From NCBI GenBank assembly GCA_003255025.1, contig QANY01002976.1:1302001-1366000 (forward strand): a stretch of 64,000 bases of DNA, written 5' to 3'. Positions 11,741 through 22,589 of this stretch are shown here, one piece after another. The DNA is from Datisca glomerata (Eukaryota; Streptophyta; Magnoliopsida; Cucurbitales; Datiscaceae). Each line of letters begins with the position of its first letter. Positions within the stretch are counted from its first letter, which is position 1. The notes beneath the pieces are model-generated. The model ran no database searches and had not been told where the DNA came from. It worked only from the letters and a program-made list of their open reading frames with translations. Made by a program: the position numbers and the translations under genes.

Positions 11741-13399
11741 GAATCTATGAAAGATAAGGTACTTTCTAGCAGTGTGTTACTTACTGAATCTTATCTAATG
11801 TCGACTGTAGATTTAGGAACAGCCGACCATGTAGCTAGATAGAGGTGAGCATTTTTAGAGTAGCATCGAGTCCCAATGGGAGAAAGATTGATCTATGTAT
11901 GAAACAATTTCAAAATAGAAGTTGAAGAAATTGGCACTTACAAGCTTGAGTTGCATGGTGGTCAAACTTTATTCTTGCATGATGTCCTATATGCTCCGGA
12001 GATAAGGCAAAACTTAGTCTATGTAATTGCTCTCCTAGGTTTAGGTTTCAATATTAATTTCCATTCAGGTCTATTTAGGTAATAAGTACTATGAACCTGA
12101 TTATTTTTCGTATGGGTGTTAAAAAAAATTGAATCGACCAGACCAAACCGAAAATGGTTGGTTTGGTCGGTTCTATATTAATTTTATAATAATAAAATAA
12201 TGTGATTGATGCTAAACAAAATAATGCAAGTAGTGACAATTATTTTTCTTTAATAGCATCATCTAGTAATAATGTGATTGATGCTGATGTATGGTATGCT
12301 AGATTAGGTCGTATGGGGTAAGACAAAATGAATAGACTTGCTAAGGAAGGCCTATTAGGCTGACTTATAAAGATAGAGTTGCCTACATATGAGCATTGTC
12401 TTGCCAAAAAAACAACTGAAAATCATTTGAAAAGGAAAAAAAAGAACTTAAGACAAGGCATGACTTTTCATATTTCATCACTTTTATTGATAATTTCACG
12501 CGATTGGTTATGTCTATTTAATTTTCCATAAGTTTGAAGCATTAGATAATTTTAAACAATTTATGAATTTGGTTGAGAATCAAATAGACAAAAGGATAAA
12601 AGCGTTAAGAATAGACAGATGATGTGAATATCTTTACGATCGATTCAAACAATTATAAGATGAAAAGGGTATATCTAGACAAATAACTATTCCTAAAATT
12701 TCGCAGCAAAATGGTGTTGTAGAAAGGAGGAATATAACTCTCTTAGATATGGTAAGGTCTATGATGATACAAGTGAGCTTACCTATTTCATATTGTGGCG
12801 ATGCATTGCTTACTGCTACATATTTACTTAACCGTGTACCTTCAAAATCAGTGACTTCCACCACATATAAACTTTGGACGAGCATGAAACTCGACTTAAG
12901 TAATCAGTGACCTTGGGGATTAGCGTCTTATGATTATAATTCTTCTGATAAGCATGGTAAACTTGGACCGCGTGGTAAGAAGTTCATTTTTATAAGATAT
13001 GTTGAACATTCCAAATGATACGTGTTTATTGGTCAACAAATTAACGGAAGGTTTACTGAATTTAAATCAAGAGATGACACTTTTTTAGAGAATGAATATC
13101 CTCGAAAAAGAAAAGCTAGTCAAGATCTGAATCTATATGAGATAGAAAATCCTGATACTAATGTTACTACGGACCAAACATCTGGAATGAATGAGAATGT
13201 GTCTTATCTCCTTGATCTGAGTGGAAGTAACATTTTGACCAATGATGCAAAATTGCAAGACAATTATTTATGGAGAAGTACTCGTAAAAGTATTTAATGT
13301 TGACATTTTGAAATCAAGGGAGAAAATTTTATGATTGCTCCACATGATGAAAATGAGCCAAAAACTGTAGAAAAGGCTCTTTCATCAACCGCAAAAGAT
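11741..13399 (+). pseudogene. Protease and integrase of copia element C
   Basis: After gag, the protease active-site region survives as STVDLGTADHVAR near 11800, in the place of the usual VDSGATDH, so the catalytic motif is altered. The GAG-pre-integrase zinc region is seen at 12290-12420 (MWYARLGRMG, RLAKEGLLG, YEHCLAKK). The integrase core follows at about 12440-12900 (FITFIDNFTRLVM, MVRSMMIQVSLPISYCGDAL, YLLNRVPSKSV), with the downstream linker to 13399. A 91-codon open piece lies at 13022-13297. The order gag, protease, integrase, RT is diagnostic for Ty1/copia. Multiple stops make it dead. Confidence 0.8.
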
Positions 13400-13706
13400 C
13401 ATTGGTTTGGTAATGGTAGAAGAAATGGATGCAATGAGAACAAACCATGTCTAGGATTTGGTAGATCTTCCACCAAGGCGTAAAACTATTAGGAACAAAT
13501 GGATTCTCAAAATTAAACACAAGGAAGATGGATGTATAGAAAGATATAAGGCACGTTTAGTAGATACTCAACAAGAAGGAATAGACTATGAGAAAACAAT
13601 TTCACATGTTGTTAGGTTAGCTTCTATACGCCTAATTTTAGCTATTGTTGTCCAGCTGGATTTGGAATTACACCGATGGACGTAAAACTTCTTTCCTGAA
13701 AGGGGA
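13400..13706 (+). pseudogene. Start of reverse transcriptase, element C, truncated
   Basis: The N-terminal RT region of copia elements is visible: LPPRRKTIRNKWILKIKHK, ERYKARLVD, DYEKTISHVVRLASIRLILA and ELHRWT/MDVK at the break. It stops at about 13706, followed by filler. The same RT segment (13600-13706) occurs again at 19117-19223, where the RT then continues. The two copies are roughly 80% identical, with most differences being transitions. Confidence 0.8.
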
Positions 13707-13741
13707 ACTATTTTCTTAATAGTTTTACGCCTTGGTGGAAG
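13466..13741. repeat. 22-bp perfect inverted repeat (arms 13466-13489 and 13719-13741)
   Basis: CTTCCACCAAGGCGTAAAAC in the RT start recurs as its exact reverse complement 230 bp downstream, at the point where the RT reading breaks off. Such an inverted snippet at a junction suggests templated filler during break repair. Confidence 0.85.
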
Positions 13742-14326
13742 CCTAAGGTGAACTTCTTACGATTAATATGTTGAACCAATGGATGCTAATCTTGGGGCAT
13801 GGGATAGACGTGTTATAGAACATGTTGAATAGAGTGGTAACAAACTAGTTTAGAGCAAAAACTGTTTACCTAGATCTAAATCTAATTGTTACACCTTAAA
13901 CAAGTGAATAATTAAATTATTTTAATTGAAATTACTTTACTATCCCTCTTAATGATATAACTTGCATTATATCTAGAGAAGCTTTTTACTTTTTTTTGTT
14001 ATTCCTAATTTGAAATTTATATGTGGCAAGAGAATACTTTAAGTTATTTTGTTTGCTAAGAAATGTGTTAAAAAACCAATGAACTAATAAATAAAACATG
14101 TTTTAGTTCATTTGTCACATAATTAACAATTTAAGAAATAATGTATTGAAAAAAAACGTACTAAAAAAATTGTATCATAGCATGTGCACCTATTAACTTA
14201 ATTGAAGAAGTTCAATGGACGAAATGTATGAAAGAAAATCATAACAATTATAATTATGATTTTTATTTACAAATAAATGATTTTATTAAAATGAACAGAT
14301 AAAATACGTGAAATAATTAAAATGAT
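13707..14326. other. Junction filler and a dispersed repeat copy
   Basis: The first 40 bases contain the inverted RT snippet. From about 13975 to 14326 the sequence is clearly related to 47755-48140: both contain GAATACTTTAAGTTATTT, then AAAAAATTGTATC, then GAAAGAAAATCATAA in the same order. The repeat carries no coding frame. It ends where copia LTR1 begins. Confidence 0.65.
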
Positions 14327-15362
14327 AAATCATGTGTATTGACATTTTGATATGAAATTTAATGAGGATTACATTTTTCTCATAATTGTTCTTTTAAATT
14401 ATTGTTCAACTATAACTTATATAAATATTTAAAAGTTATATATTTATTAATGAGACTATGATCTTGTATTGGTACGAGAGGATCATAGATAATGAATAAA
14501 AATGTCAGCAACATATTAAAGTATAAAATCTTTAATGGTTGTAAGTACGGCTCAATAAATATTATGAATGCATGTGATCTAGATCCGGATCATTGATGTG
14601 GATAGACATCTTAGTGAATATATTTTATATAATAAGATTATATATGACGTGACCGATGTGAATTAATATCTTTATTAACTTACTGTTTATCATAAAAATT
14701 TAATACACATCAATCTAATTATCATATGTAGATCAGTCTGAATCTTGAGTAGTCATGAACTTATCTATTGGATCTTTTGATTCATCGTTAAGGTTTGTTT
14801 GTAAAATAGGCTAGTGAGTTTTGTTTTGGAGATTCAGTGATATGGATGGCTGGGAACATAATTTTACAAGATTTGGAATGCAAAATTTTCTAACGGATCG
14901 TATCTTGGTTCCCTTAAGTGTCAACTCTAGAACTGAATGATTATTAAGCTCGAATTTATAATAATATTATAAATTAGTCATTCACTAGTGAATTAATGAT
15001 ACTTAAGGATCAAGAGGTGATTAGGGTAAAATGGTAATTTTAACCAGTTTCAATTTACAAACTAATAATTGGAGGACATAACTACATGAAATGAACATAT
15101 CAGTGGCTACATAAGAATACTCTGTAAATACATTCTATAATCACTAAGAGTTCAATTCCATATTTATAGTGGAGTAATAATGGAATTAATAAACAAGATT
15201 ATTTAATTAAATTTTTTAATTAATAATCTATTTTATTGGAGTTTAGGATTATAGATTCATTGTCCCTAAGTTACCTATATGTACTACGCAGATTAAGGTG
15301 TGAATATTTCAAGACATATGAGATAATTATGTTTGATTAATTAAAAATTAATTAATTGAATT

Positions 15363-15366
<4 letters not shown>

Positions 15367-15419
<53 letters not shown>
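15367..15419. repeat. (AC)n(AT)n microsatellite in LTR1
   Basis: About 22 AC units followed by a short AT run, at a place where the other LTR copies have only AT-rich sequence; an expansion specific to this copy. Confidence 0.95.
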
Positions 15420-15676
15420 ATTTGGTAATTATATATATAAATAATCATCAATTATTTTTCTAACTATCGATAAGTGAGACAAAATATCTTATTTGTAAAA
15501 TTAGATAGTTAAATTATTATATTATATTTTGATAATAATTTGAATCGACTAAATTTATTATTTCTGAAATAACATATAAGTTAGTTGATAGGGATAATCA
15601 TGTATGTAAATTTTAAATTAACTTATATTTAAATATTTATCTAATTGAAATAAAATATTTGATTTACAGTGATTGT

Positions 15677-15684
15677 CACGTGTC
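15677..15684 (+). promoter_or_regulatory. G-box/ABRE-like site in LTR1
   Basis: CACGTGTC contains the CACGTG core bound by plant bZIP and bHLH factors. The same site is intact in LTR2 (18333-18340) but altered by CpG-type changes in the LTR3, 29398-31389 and 39749-41928 copies. Regulatory function is inferred from position only. Confidence 0.5.
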
Positions 15685-15719
15685 AATAACTGATTGCATA
15701 TTAGAGATTGACATGGACT

Positions 15720-15799
15720 ACTGTAGTGCCATGTGGCAATACAGTAGTGTGTGCCATATGACACTACAATGGCATCGTGAGGCACTATGCTACCTCACG
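15720..15799. promoter_or_regulatory. Hairpin cluster upstream of the LTR TATA box
   Basis: Two palindromes lie side by side: ACTGTAGTGCCA/TGGCAATACAGT (15720-15745, one mismatch) and CGTGAGG/CCTCACG (15776-15799). The same family of short inverted and direct repeats fills roughly 150 bp in every complete LTR copy (18365-18540, 20700-20880, 30035-30160 and 40400-40545). Its conserved place between G-box and TATA suggests a structural or regulatory role. Confidence 0.6.
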
Positions 15800-15923
15800 G
15801 CACACTACAGTGACGTGTGACGCTGCAGTTGTGCACAGTTGTAATGAGTCTCACTATAATTAGTAATTTTTTATAATTAAATATTATTTCAGTTTATCAC
15901 TAAAAATAGGATACACCATCATC

Positions 15924-15931
15924 TATAAAAT
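15924..15931 (+). promoter_or_regulatory. TATA box of LTR1
   Basis: TATAAAAT lies downstream of the G-box and hairpin cluster; the equivalent block is conserved in the other LTR copies. Transcription would start some 30 bases further on. Confidence 0.5.
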
Positions 15932-16500
15932 ATACAGATATTATTCTGATAGCTTCAGTTGATGAATTACTTCATCAGTTCATAAAAATTAAATTGAGAA
16001 CACAGTTGGTGTTAGAGTGTTTTTTCTTTGTGATTAATAGTTAATCAATACCATGAAAGAATAATCATCGTGTTCTTTTAGAAAATCGTATCACTAAATT
16101 CGTTCTTAATAAATATCTAGATCTCATGTGTTGAGTACATCTAAAGACAGAAAAATTATCTTGTAATATTCTACATCCCCACACACATCCTAATACGTTG
16201 AGAATTGACTTGGAAGATCTTGGTGTGGATTTCAGAGTCTACTGATCATTGGAACGATTTCGTGGGGCGGATGATCGATTTGTTTTGCAAGAACGCTTGA
16301 TATAGACTACAAAAGGTATATGATTCCTAACCTTCTATATCTTTGATTTAATATATAAATATATAATTGATTCTAATTGAAAAAACATTCAATAAAAGTT
16401 TTATTTTTTTGGAAACTGTTGCGTCGCGCTTGTCTTTTTTTATCAAAAAATTTTCATTTTTAATAAAAAAATTTAAACACGCTTCTGCGGTGCTTGTATA

Positions 16501-17439
16501 CTGGTAGGTTTACATTATTTATCAAGATTGTTCTAATATGTTTATATAAATTGTTTTGAGAAATCAATTGCATGTAAACTGCTAAGTTTTAATTAGTTAA
16601 AACTTGGTAATCACGCCACACTAAGGGTTATAGTAACCTTTAGGATAACCGACTTTAGAAAAGAGTTTTATTAAAGTTTGATAAATATAATTAATTTGTT
16701 CATCCAAGTTCACCTAATTATGACTTATGCGCTTTAGAAGGTTAAAATGAACTTAGACCAATGAGATTGAGATAACTGGTTATTAAATATTCATAAAGTT
16801 ATTATTTTAACCAGTGATTAATTTAGAATTAATTGATTAGTTAAAATGAAAACACATAATCCTAAAATAGTGAGTGAGAGAAGGTTGACATGTCAATATG
16901 ACCTATGGCCTCCATCATTAGTAAAACACCGTGAGGTGCAGTAAGGGCATGGAGATGGCTTTGTTTTCATCCCCCTAAGGAAGGTTTTGAGCTATACCAA
17001 TACCAATGTTGGACTTCTTAAGAAGATAGGGGGAAGTGGTGTAGTTTAGTTTTGACCGACCCTAAGGTGACATATTCTAAATGAAATTATGAAATCTGAA
17101 ATGATGGGTTACACTCACAAAATCATAATTACGCTTTCATATGGATAGTTGCGACTTGATCGAACAAGTGATTCCTTATTGTTAAAAGAGAAAATATGAG
17201 ATATTTTAAGTTTTAATTAATAAAGATGAGAATGTCTCATAGGCAGTTTGAGGTTAATCTTACTGATCCTAAGGCAGCACATTAATCGTTGGGTTATTTT
17301 ATCGTGATTAGTAATTGTTAAATTTGTGTGTTTATTATGTTACATTTATGCATCACGTTTACTTTTCGAATTATAGATATTTAACAATTATATTAAATTT
17401 TATATGTTTTAAATTTTAGTTATCGCTATTAGGTCTACC
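16501..17439 (+). other. Leader of copia element D
   Basis: Non-coding, matching (as reverse complement) the leader of element B at about 37760-38700, including the block around CAATTGCATGTAAACTGCTA and the CTCACGG/CCGTGAGG blocks. About 1 kb of the B leader, including the tRNA-Met primer site, has no counterpart here, so D has a deletion just after its 5' LTR. Confidence 0.65.
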
Positions 17440-17590
17440 ATGGGCAACCCTGTTACTGTTTTACTCGCTCTTGAGATATTGAATGGTGATAATTTCGTAC
17501 GTTGGAAATCAAATATGAATTTAATGCTGATTTGTGAGACCATACGTTCGTTCTTACTGAGGAATGTCCTCAGGAGCCAGCTACTATGGA
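17440..17590 (+). pseudogene. Gag start of copia element D
   Basis: The ATG at 17440 opens MGNPVTVLLALEILNGDN, followed by FVRWKSNMNLML, the N-terminus of a copia gag of the UBN2 type. The same start is seen at 37759 on the minus strand in element B. After about 50 codons the frame runs straight into LTR sequence at the shared word ATGGATGGCTG, so all the rest of gag and pol is deleted. The 65-codon open frame here is therefore partly LTR. Confidence 0.75.
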
Positions 17591-19116
17591 TGGCTGAGAA
17601 TATTATCTTACAAGATATGGAATCAGAGATTTTCTAATTGATCGTATATTGGTTCTTTTAAATCTTAATTCTTGAATTGAATGGTATTAAGCTCAAGTTT
17701 ATAATAAGATTATAAATTAGTCATTCACCAGTGAATTAATGATACTTAAGGATCAAGAGGTAATTAGAAGGGTGAAACGGTAATTTTTGAACCAATAATT
17801 GGAGGACAGAACTATATCAAATGATTATATCAGTGGACTACATAAGAATACTATATAAATACATTGTATAATCACTAAGAGTTCAATTTCATATATATAG
17901 TGGAGTAATAATGAAATTAATAAATAAGATTATTTAATTAAAGATTTTAATTAATAATCTGGCTTATTGGAGCTTAAGATTATAGGTTCATGGTACCCAA
18001 GTCACCTATGTACTACACAGTCTAAGGTGTGAATATTTCAGGACATGAGAAAAGGACTCACTTATAAAAAGAATTTTTATTCTGAGGTAAATACATAATT
18101 ATGAGATAATTATGCATGCTTAATTAATTAAAAATNAAGTGAGACAGAATATCTAATATGTGAAATTAGATAGTTAAATTATTATTAGATAATAATATAA
18201 ATCAATTAAATCTGATACTTGTGAAATAATAGATAAGTTAGTTGATAAGGATAATCAGATATGTTAATTTGAATTAATTGATATCTAAATATTTATCTGA
18301 TTAAAATAAAATATTTAATTTACAGTGATTGTCACGTGTCAACCATTGATTGGGTATCAGAGATTAACGTGGACTATTGTTGTGCCATGTGTCACTACAG
18401 TAGTGTGGGTGCCGAACTGTAATACCACACGACACTATAGTGGTGCCGCGAGGCATAATGCCATGAGTCACTGTGCTACCTCACGGCACACTGTAGTGCA
18501 GTGTAGCACTATAGTTGTGCACAGTTGCAGTGGGTCCCACTACAATTGATAATTTTATAATTAAATATTATTTCAATTTATTCTTTAAAAATAGGATACG
18601 CCATTATCTAAAAAATATACATATATTATTCTGGCCTCAGTTGATGAATTAGTTCATCAGTTCATCAAAAATTGAATTGAGAACACAGTTGGCGTCAGAG
18701 TGTATTTTCTCTGTGATTAATAGTTAATCAAAACTCTGAAAGAATAATCATCGCGTTCTTTTAGAGAATCGTCTAACTAAAGTCATTCTCAGTAAATCTC
18801 TCGAACTCATGTGTTGAGTATATCTAGAGACAGAAAAAATGTCTTGTAATATTCTACGTGTCAACACACGTTCTAGTGCGTTGATGATTGACTTGGAAGA
18901 TCATGGTGTGGATCTCGGAGTCCACTTATCGTTGGAACGGTTCCGTGGGATGGAGGATCGATTGATTTTGCAAGGATGTTTGAATAGACTCAAGAGGTAT
19001 ATGATTCCTAACCTTGTATGGTCTTTGATTTAATATATAAATATATAATTAATCCTAATTGAAAAGAATTTCTAATAAGAATTTTATTTTTTTAGAAACC
19101 GTTACGTCATGCTTGT
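17585..19116 (+). repeat. LTR2 of the large-LTR copia family, truncated at both ends
   Basis: It corresponds to LTR1 from position 14843 onwards, lacking the first 500 or so bases and the last 90. The left junction is in the D gag at a shared ATGGATGGCTG; the right junction is against the C-family RT at 19117. A single N at 18136 replaces roughly 100 bases present in LTR1. G-box (18333-18340) and hairpins are present. A 74-codon open frame across the hairpin block (18325-18549) is judged accidental. Confidence 0.8.
18136..18136. other. Single N hiding missing LTR sequence
   Basis: Compared with LTR1, about 100 bases of AT-rich LTR are absent exactly here. This is probably an assembly join, not a biological deletion. 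Confidence 0.65.
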
Positions 19117-20320
19117 TTTCACATGTTTTTAGGCTTGCCTCCATATATCTAATTTTAGCTATTGTTGCCTAGTTGGATTTAGAATTGCACCCAATGGATG
19201 TAAAAAATGCTTTCCTGAGTGAGGAACTAGATGAAGAAATTTACATGCAACTGCCTAAGATTTTTGTTGCAAAAGGCCAAGAGCGCAAAATATGCAAGCT
19301 CCTAAGATCAATATATGATCTCAAACAATCATTTACACAATGGTATCTTAGGTTTCATAGAGCTACAACCTCTTATGGTTTTACGATGATCGACGAACAC
19401 CATTGCGTTTACGTTAAACATACTGAGGGTAGTTTTGTGATTCTATCATTATGTGTTGATTTTATCCTTTTGGCCGTGAATGATAAAATGTTTTTCGTTT
19501 CCATTAAAGAATGGTTGTCTTCTAATTTTGAGATGAAGGACATGAGTGAAGCAACATTCATAATGGGTGTGAAGATATATCGAGATCGTTCAAAAAGACT
19601 TATTGCTCTATTGCAAGAATCATATGTTAAGAAATACTAGAACGATTCCATATGTGGGATTGCACTCTAGAAGAAAAAGAGAGCATGACCAGAGTCTCAT
19701 ATTCGAATACCATTGAAAATTTGATGTACGCTATGTTGTCTACACGCCCTGGTACTTATTATGTCGTTTGTTTAGTCAACCGTTATCAGCCGAATCCTGG
19801 ACAAGCATATCGGAAAGTTGTTAAGAGGATTTTGAGGTATCTTAAAGGTACCACATATTTATGTTATGCTATCGAGGAAAAGATTTGCATCTAATGGGTT
19901 ACTTAGATGCTAATTAGGGTGGAGACCCTAACGAACACAAATAAACTATGTATTACATCATCAACTATGAAAGCATAATTTATAGCATTTCCAGTTGTGG
20001 TGCAAGAGGCAATTTGGCTAAGAAGATTTTCTGTAACATTTACAAGTTGTTTCTAGTACATCGAAATCAATGACTATATTTTGTGATAGTCAAGCAACTG
20101 TCGATTATACTAAAGATCTGAAGTATCATAGAAAAATAAAGCATATAGGCACTAAGTATAATTTTGTACGACATATTCTAGCGTAGAAGGAAATAGTGAT
20201 ACAACATATCTCTACACATCGAATGATGGCTGATCTTTTGACAAAGCCAATTCTTAGCGATATTTTTCTAAATCATGTGAAATCTCTAGGATTACACAGA
20301 TTGTAATATGATGTGCAATT
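19117..20320 (+). pseudogene. Reverse transcriptase-RNase H of a C-family copia element
   Basis: The frame at 19173-19640 gives ELHPMDVKNAFLSEELDEEI, LLRSIYDLKQS, then LCVDFILLA in place of the catalytic YVDDILL box, so one aspartate of the YVDD pair is replaced. RNase H follows with NLMYAMLSTRPGTYYVV and VKRILRYLKGTT (19652-19894). The C-terminal RNase H portion in broken frames reaches FCDSQATVDYTKD, HRKIKHIGTKYNFVRH and MMADLLTKPI before the stop near 20305. It probably continues the RT of element C interrupted at 13706, although about 107 bp overlap between the two pieces. Confidence 0.85.
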
Positions 20321-20595
20321 TTCAGTACATTTTATATCAATTTTATTAATTAATAAACTTGATGTTGTTCATTATTTGTAGCACAAACACATATATCCTG
20401 TTTGGATAGAAATGTATGTCGCCAGGCATAGACTGGCTTACTCAAACAAGCGGTCACCTTAGGTGCTTGAAGAGTGAGCTGAGATGAGACATTGTATGCT
20501 TAGAACAATTGGATAGTGTGAACATAGCGTACTTCGATTATGTTGTCATTGGTCGACCAATTATGTCGTCTCGTAATACTAGTACATGATTGTGA
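20321..20595 (+). other. Start of the 3' UTR of a C-family copia element
   Basis: Non-coding sequence after RNase H, with the phrase TTACTCAAACAAGCGGTCACC common in 3' ends of this copia group. It breaks at about 20595 against LTR3. Its natural continuation appears to be the reverse complement of 24960-24713, which holds the polypurine tract and 3' LTR. Confidence 0.65.
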
Positions 20596-21521
20596 CTATA
20601 TATATGTTAATTTTGAATTAACTGATATCTAGATATTTATCTGATTAAAATAAATATTTAATTCACAGTAATTTTCGCGTGTCAATCACTGATTGGGAGT
20701 AAGAGATTGGCATGAACTATTGTAGTGACACGGGGAACTGCAATAGTGGGGGTGCAATATTGTAGTACCTCATGGCACTACAGTAGTGTCGTGGCACACA
20801 ATGTCTTGAGGCACTGTGATTTCTCACGGTAACTGTAGTGTCGTGTCGCATTGCAGTTGAGCACAAATTAGAGTGAGTCCCACTGTAATGGTAATTTTGA
20901 AATTAAATATTATTTTTAGTTCATCCCTAAAAATCTGATATTCCATTATCTAAAAAATATATAGATATTATTCTATTTGCCTCGGTGTTTATAGAGAGTT
21001 GAAGAACGCAGTTGCTATTAAGGTGGTCTTTCTCTATGATAAAAAATTAATAAAAAACTCTGAAAGAATAATCATCGTATTCTCTTAGAGAATTGTCTTA
21101 CTAAATTAATCTTTTTCAGTAAAGCTTTAGATCTCATGTGTTGAGTACGTCTAGAGACAGAAAATGTGTCTTTAAATTATTCTACGTGCCCACATATGTC
21201 TTAGAGCGTTTGAGAATTGGCTTAGAAGATCTTGGTCTGGATCTCGAAGTCCGTTGTTCGTGGGAACACATGATCGTTGGTTTTCACGTTTGATATAGTC
21301 TACAAGAGATATAAGATTTCTATTTATGTATGTTTCAGATTTAATATATAAATATATAATTGATCCTGATTGAAAAGAGTTTCAAATAAAAGTTTTTATT
21401 TTGGAAACCGTTGTGTCTCGCTTGTTTTTGTTTTATCGAAAAACATACAATTCATTTTTTAATAAATTTTTAAAAGACACCACGCCTCCACCAAGCATGC
21501 ACCGCGTTTTCCATAAAACAG
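20596..21521 (+). repeat. LTR3: 3' portion of a large-family copia LTR
   Basis: It matches the last 930 or so bases of the family LTR, beginning at the block TATGTTAATTTTGAATTAAC and ending CCATAAAACA near 21521, directly before gypsy integrase codons. The missing first 1290 bases are almost exactly what the minus-strand copy at 24961-26246 contains, so the two appear to be halves of one LTR separated by an inversion. The last dozen bases could instead belong to the gypsy integrase. Confidence 0.75.
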
Positions 21522-22005
21522 GTGGAAGAACAGCCAGTAATATTATGGGCGTACAAAACCACTCCCGATTAGTCAACGACTGAAGCCTCTTTCACTCTAG
21601 CATACAGAACGAAAGCAATAATACCTGTTGAGATCGAAGCCTAACTATGAAATCAAATTTGAGCATGCCGCAGAATATGTAACTAATGAAGTAGAACCTA
21701 GACCTTCTATAGGAAAGGAGAGAAATGACATTGATTTGAGTGGCAAACTATAATCAGAAAAGGAGAACATGTTTTCGAAAGAAGATTCAAAAATGGGGAT
21801 TCTAGAAAGGAGGCCTAGTGCTGAAGAAAATCTTTCAAACGAAAGGAAAGCTAGGACCAAATTGGGAAGGGCCATACATCGTCAACCATATTGGAGGCAT
21901 CATATATTATTATTTGAGGACGGAAGACGGGCAGGACTCAGCCAAACCTTGGAACACTGTGCATTTGAAAAGATACTTTGTCTAACATGTAATCTTATTG
22001 TAGTG
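21522..22005 (+). pseudogene. Integrase C-terminus of gypsy element E
   Basis: The reading starts VEEQPVILWAYKTTP, a core motif late in gypsy integrases, and continues with KAIIPVEI, then KLGPNWEGPYIVNHIGG and AKPWNTVHLKRYFV before the stop near 21990. Frames shift at least twice. The motifs match the integrase end of element G at 53715-54190. Notably, element F (minus strand) breaks off at 41929 immediately before this point of the protein (LKKWLE, KRK), so E appears to be the displaced 3' half of F. Confidence 0.8.
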
Positions 22006-22129
22006 AATATTTTCCTGTGATTTTTTCCCACAAGTTTTTGCCACGTAAAAATAATTGGTGTCATCTCTCTTTCTCTCCCTCTCTCTCCTTCGGCACGCAA
22101 CAAATGGAATTAGGGCCCCTGAGCTTTAA

Positions 22130-22510
22130 AAAAATTTTAAGTCCTTGAGTACAGACTGCACTACAATGGGCAACCATTCTATAAAGAAAACTAAGGCTAT
22201 GATTCTACAATTAGCCTAAATCCTTAAGAATGGATTGCACTATAATGGGGGGTCATTCTCTAAAGGAAACCAACACCATGGTTCTACAATGAGCCTAAGT
22301 CCTTGAGAATCGACTGCACAACAATGGGCAGCCATTCTCTAAAGGAAATCGGGGCATGGTTCTGCAAAAACCTATGTCCTTGAGAACAGATCGTGCTATA
22401 GAAAATAGTCATTCTAAAAAATAAATTGAAGCTTGAAAGATCTAAAGTCTTTGAACATAGGAAACACTATAGTATCTGGCCATTATTCAGAGGAAAAGTG
22501 TGAAACAATT
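22130..22510 (+). repeat. Tandem repeat, about 5 units of 78-81 bp, in the 3' UTR of element E
   Basis: Units begin near 22138, 22216, 22297, 22372 and 22443 with TAAGTCCTTGAGxA and contain GACTGCACTACAATGGGC and CCATTCTxTAAAGGAAA. Tandem repeats between integrase and the 3' LTR are characteristic of Tat/Ogre elements. Element G has one at the equivalent place. Confidence 0.8.
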
Positions 22511-22589
22511 TTACCGAGGAAGATGCAATGAAGAAAATCTTCACAGAAGTAGAATTATTAAAGTCATTGAGGAAAATGAAAAGTTCTTT
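22511..22589. other. Short spacer between tandem repeat and antisense ORF
   Basis: AT-rich; no feature seen. Confidence 0.4.

Larger units (their letters stand above)
14327..16500 (+). repeat. LTR1: 5' LTR of copia element D (large-LTR family)
   Basis: About 2.17 kb, homologous along its length to the LTRs at 29398-31389 and 39749-41928. It lacks the first 20 or so bases of the family LTR, which starts TGTTGGGG, and begins within the CATGTGTATTGACATTT block. It holds a G-box, a hairpin cluster, a TATA box and a CA microsatellite. The 3' end is blurred near 16500, where it passes into the leader without the usual primer site. Confidence 0.8.

Noticed and set aside
15367..15410. AC repeat as a possible CRISPR-like or regulatory array
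   Set aside because: It is a plain dinucleotide microsatellite found only in one LTR copy.
18325..18549. Open frames across the LTR hairpin cluster (also 29933-30151 and 40302-40526)
   Set aside because: Similar His/Ser-rich peptides recur in several LTR copies, but they follow from the repeated palindromic words; there is no leader, no conserved start and no known family.
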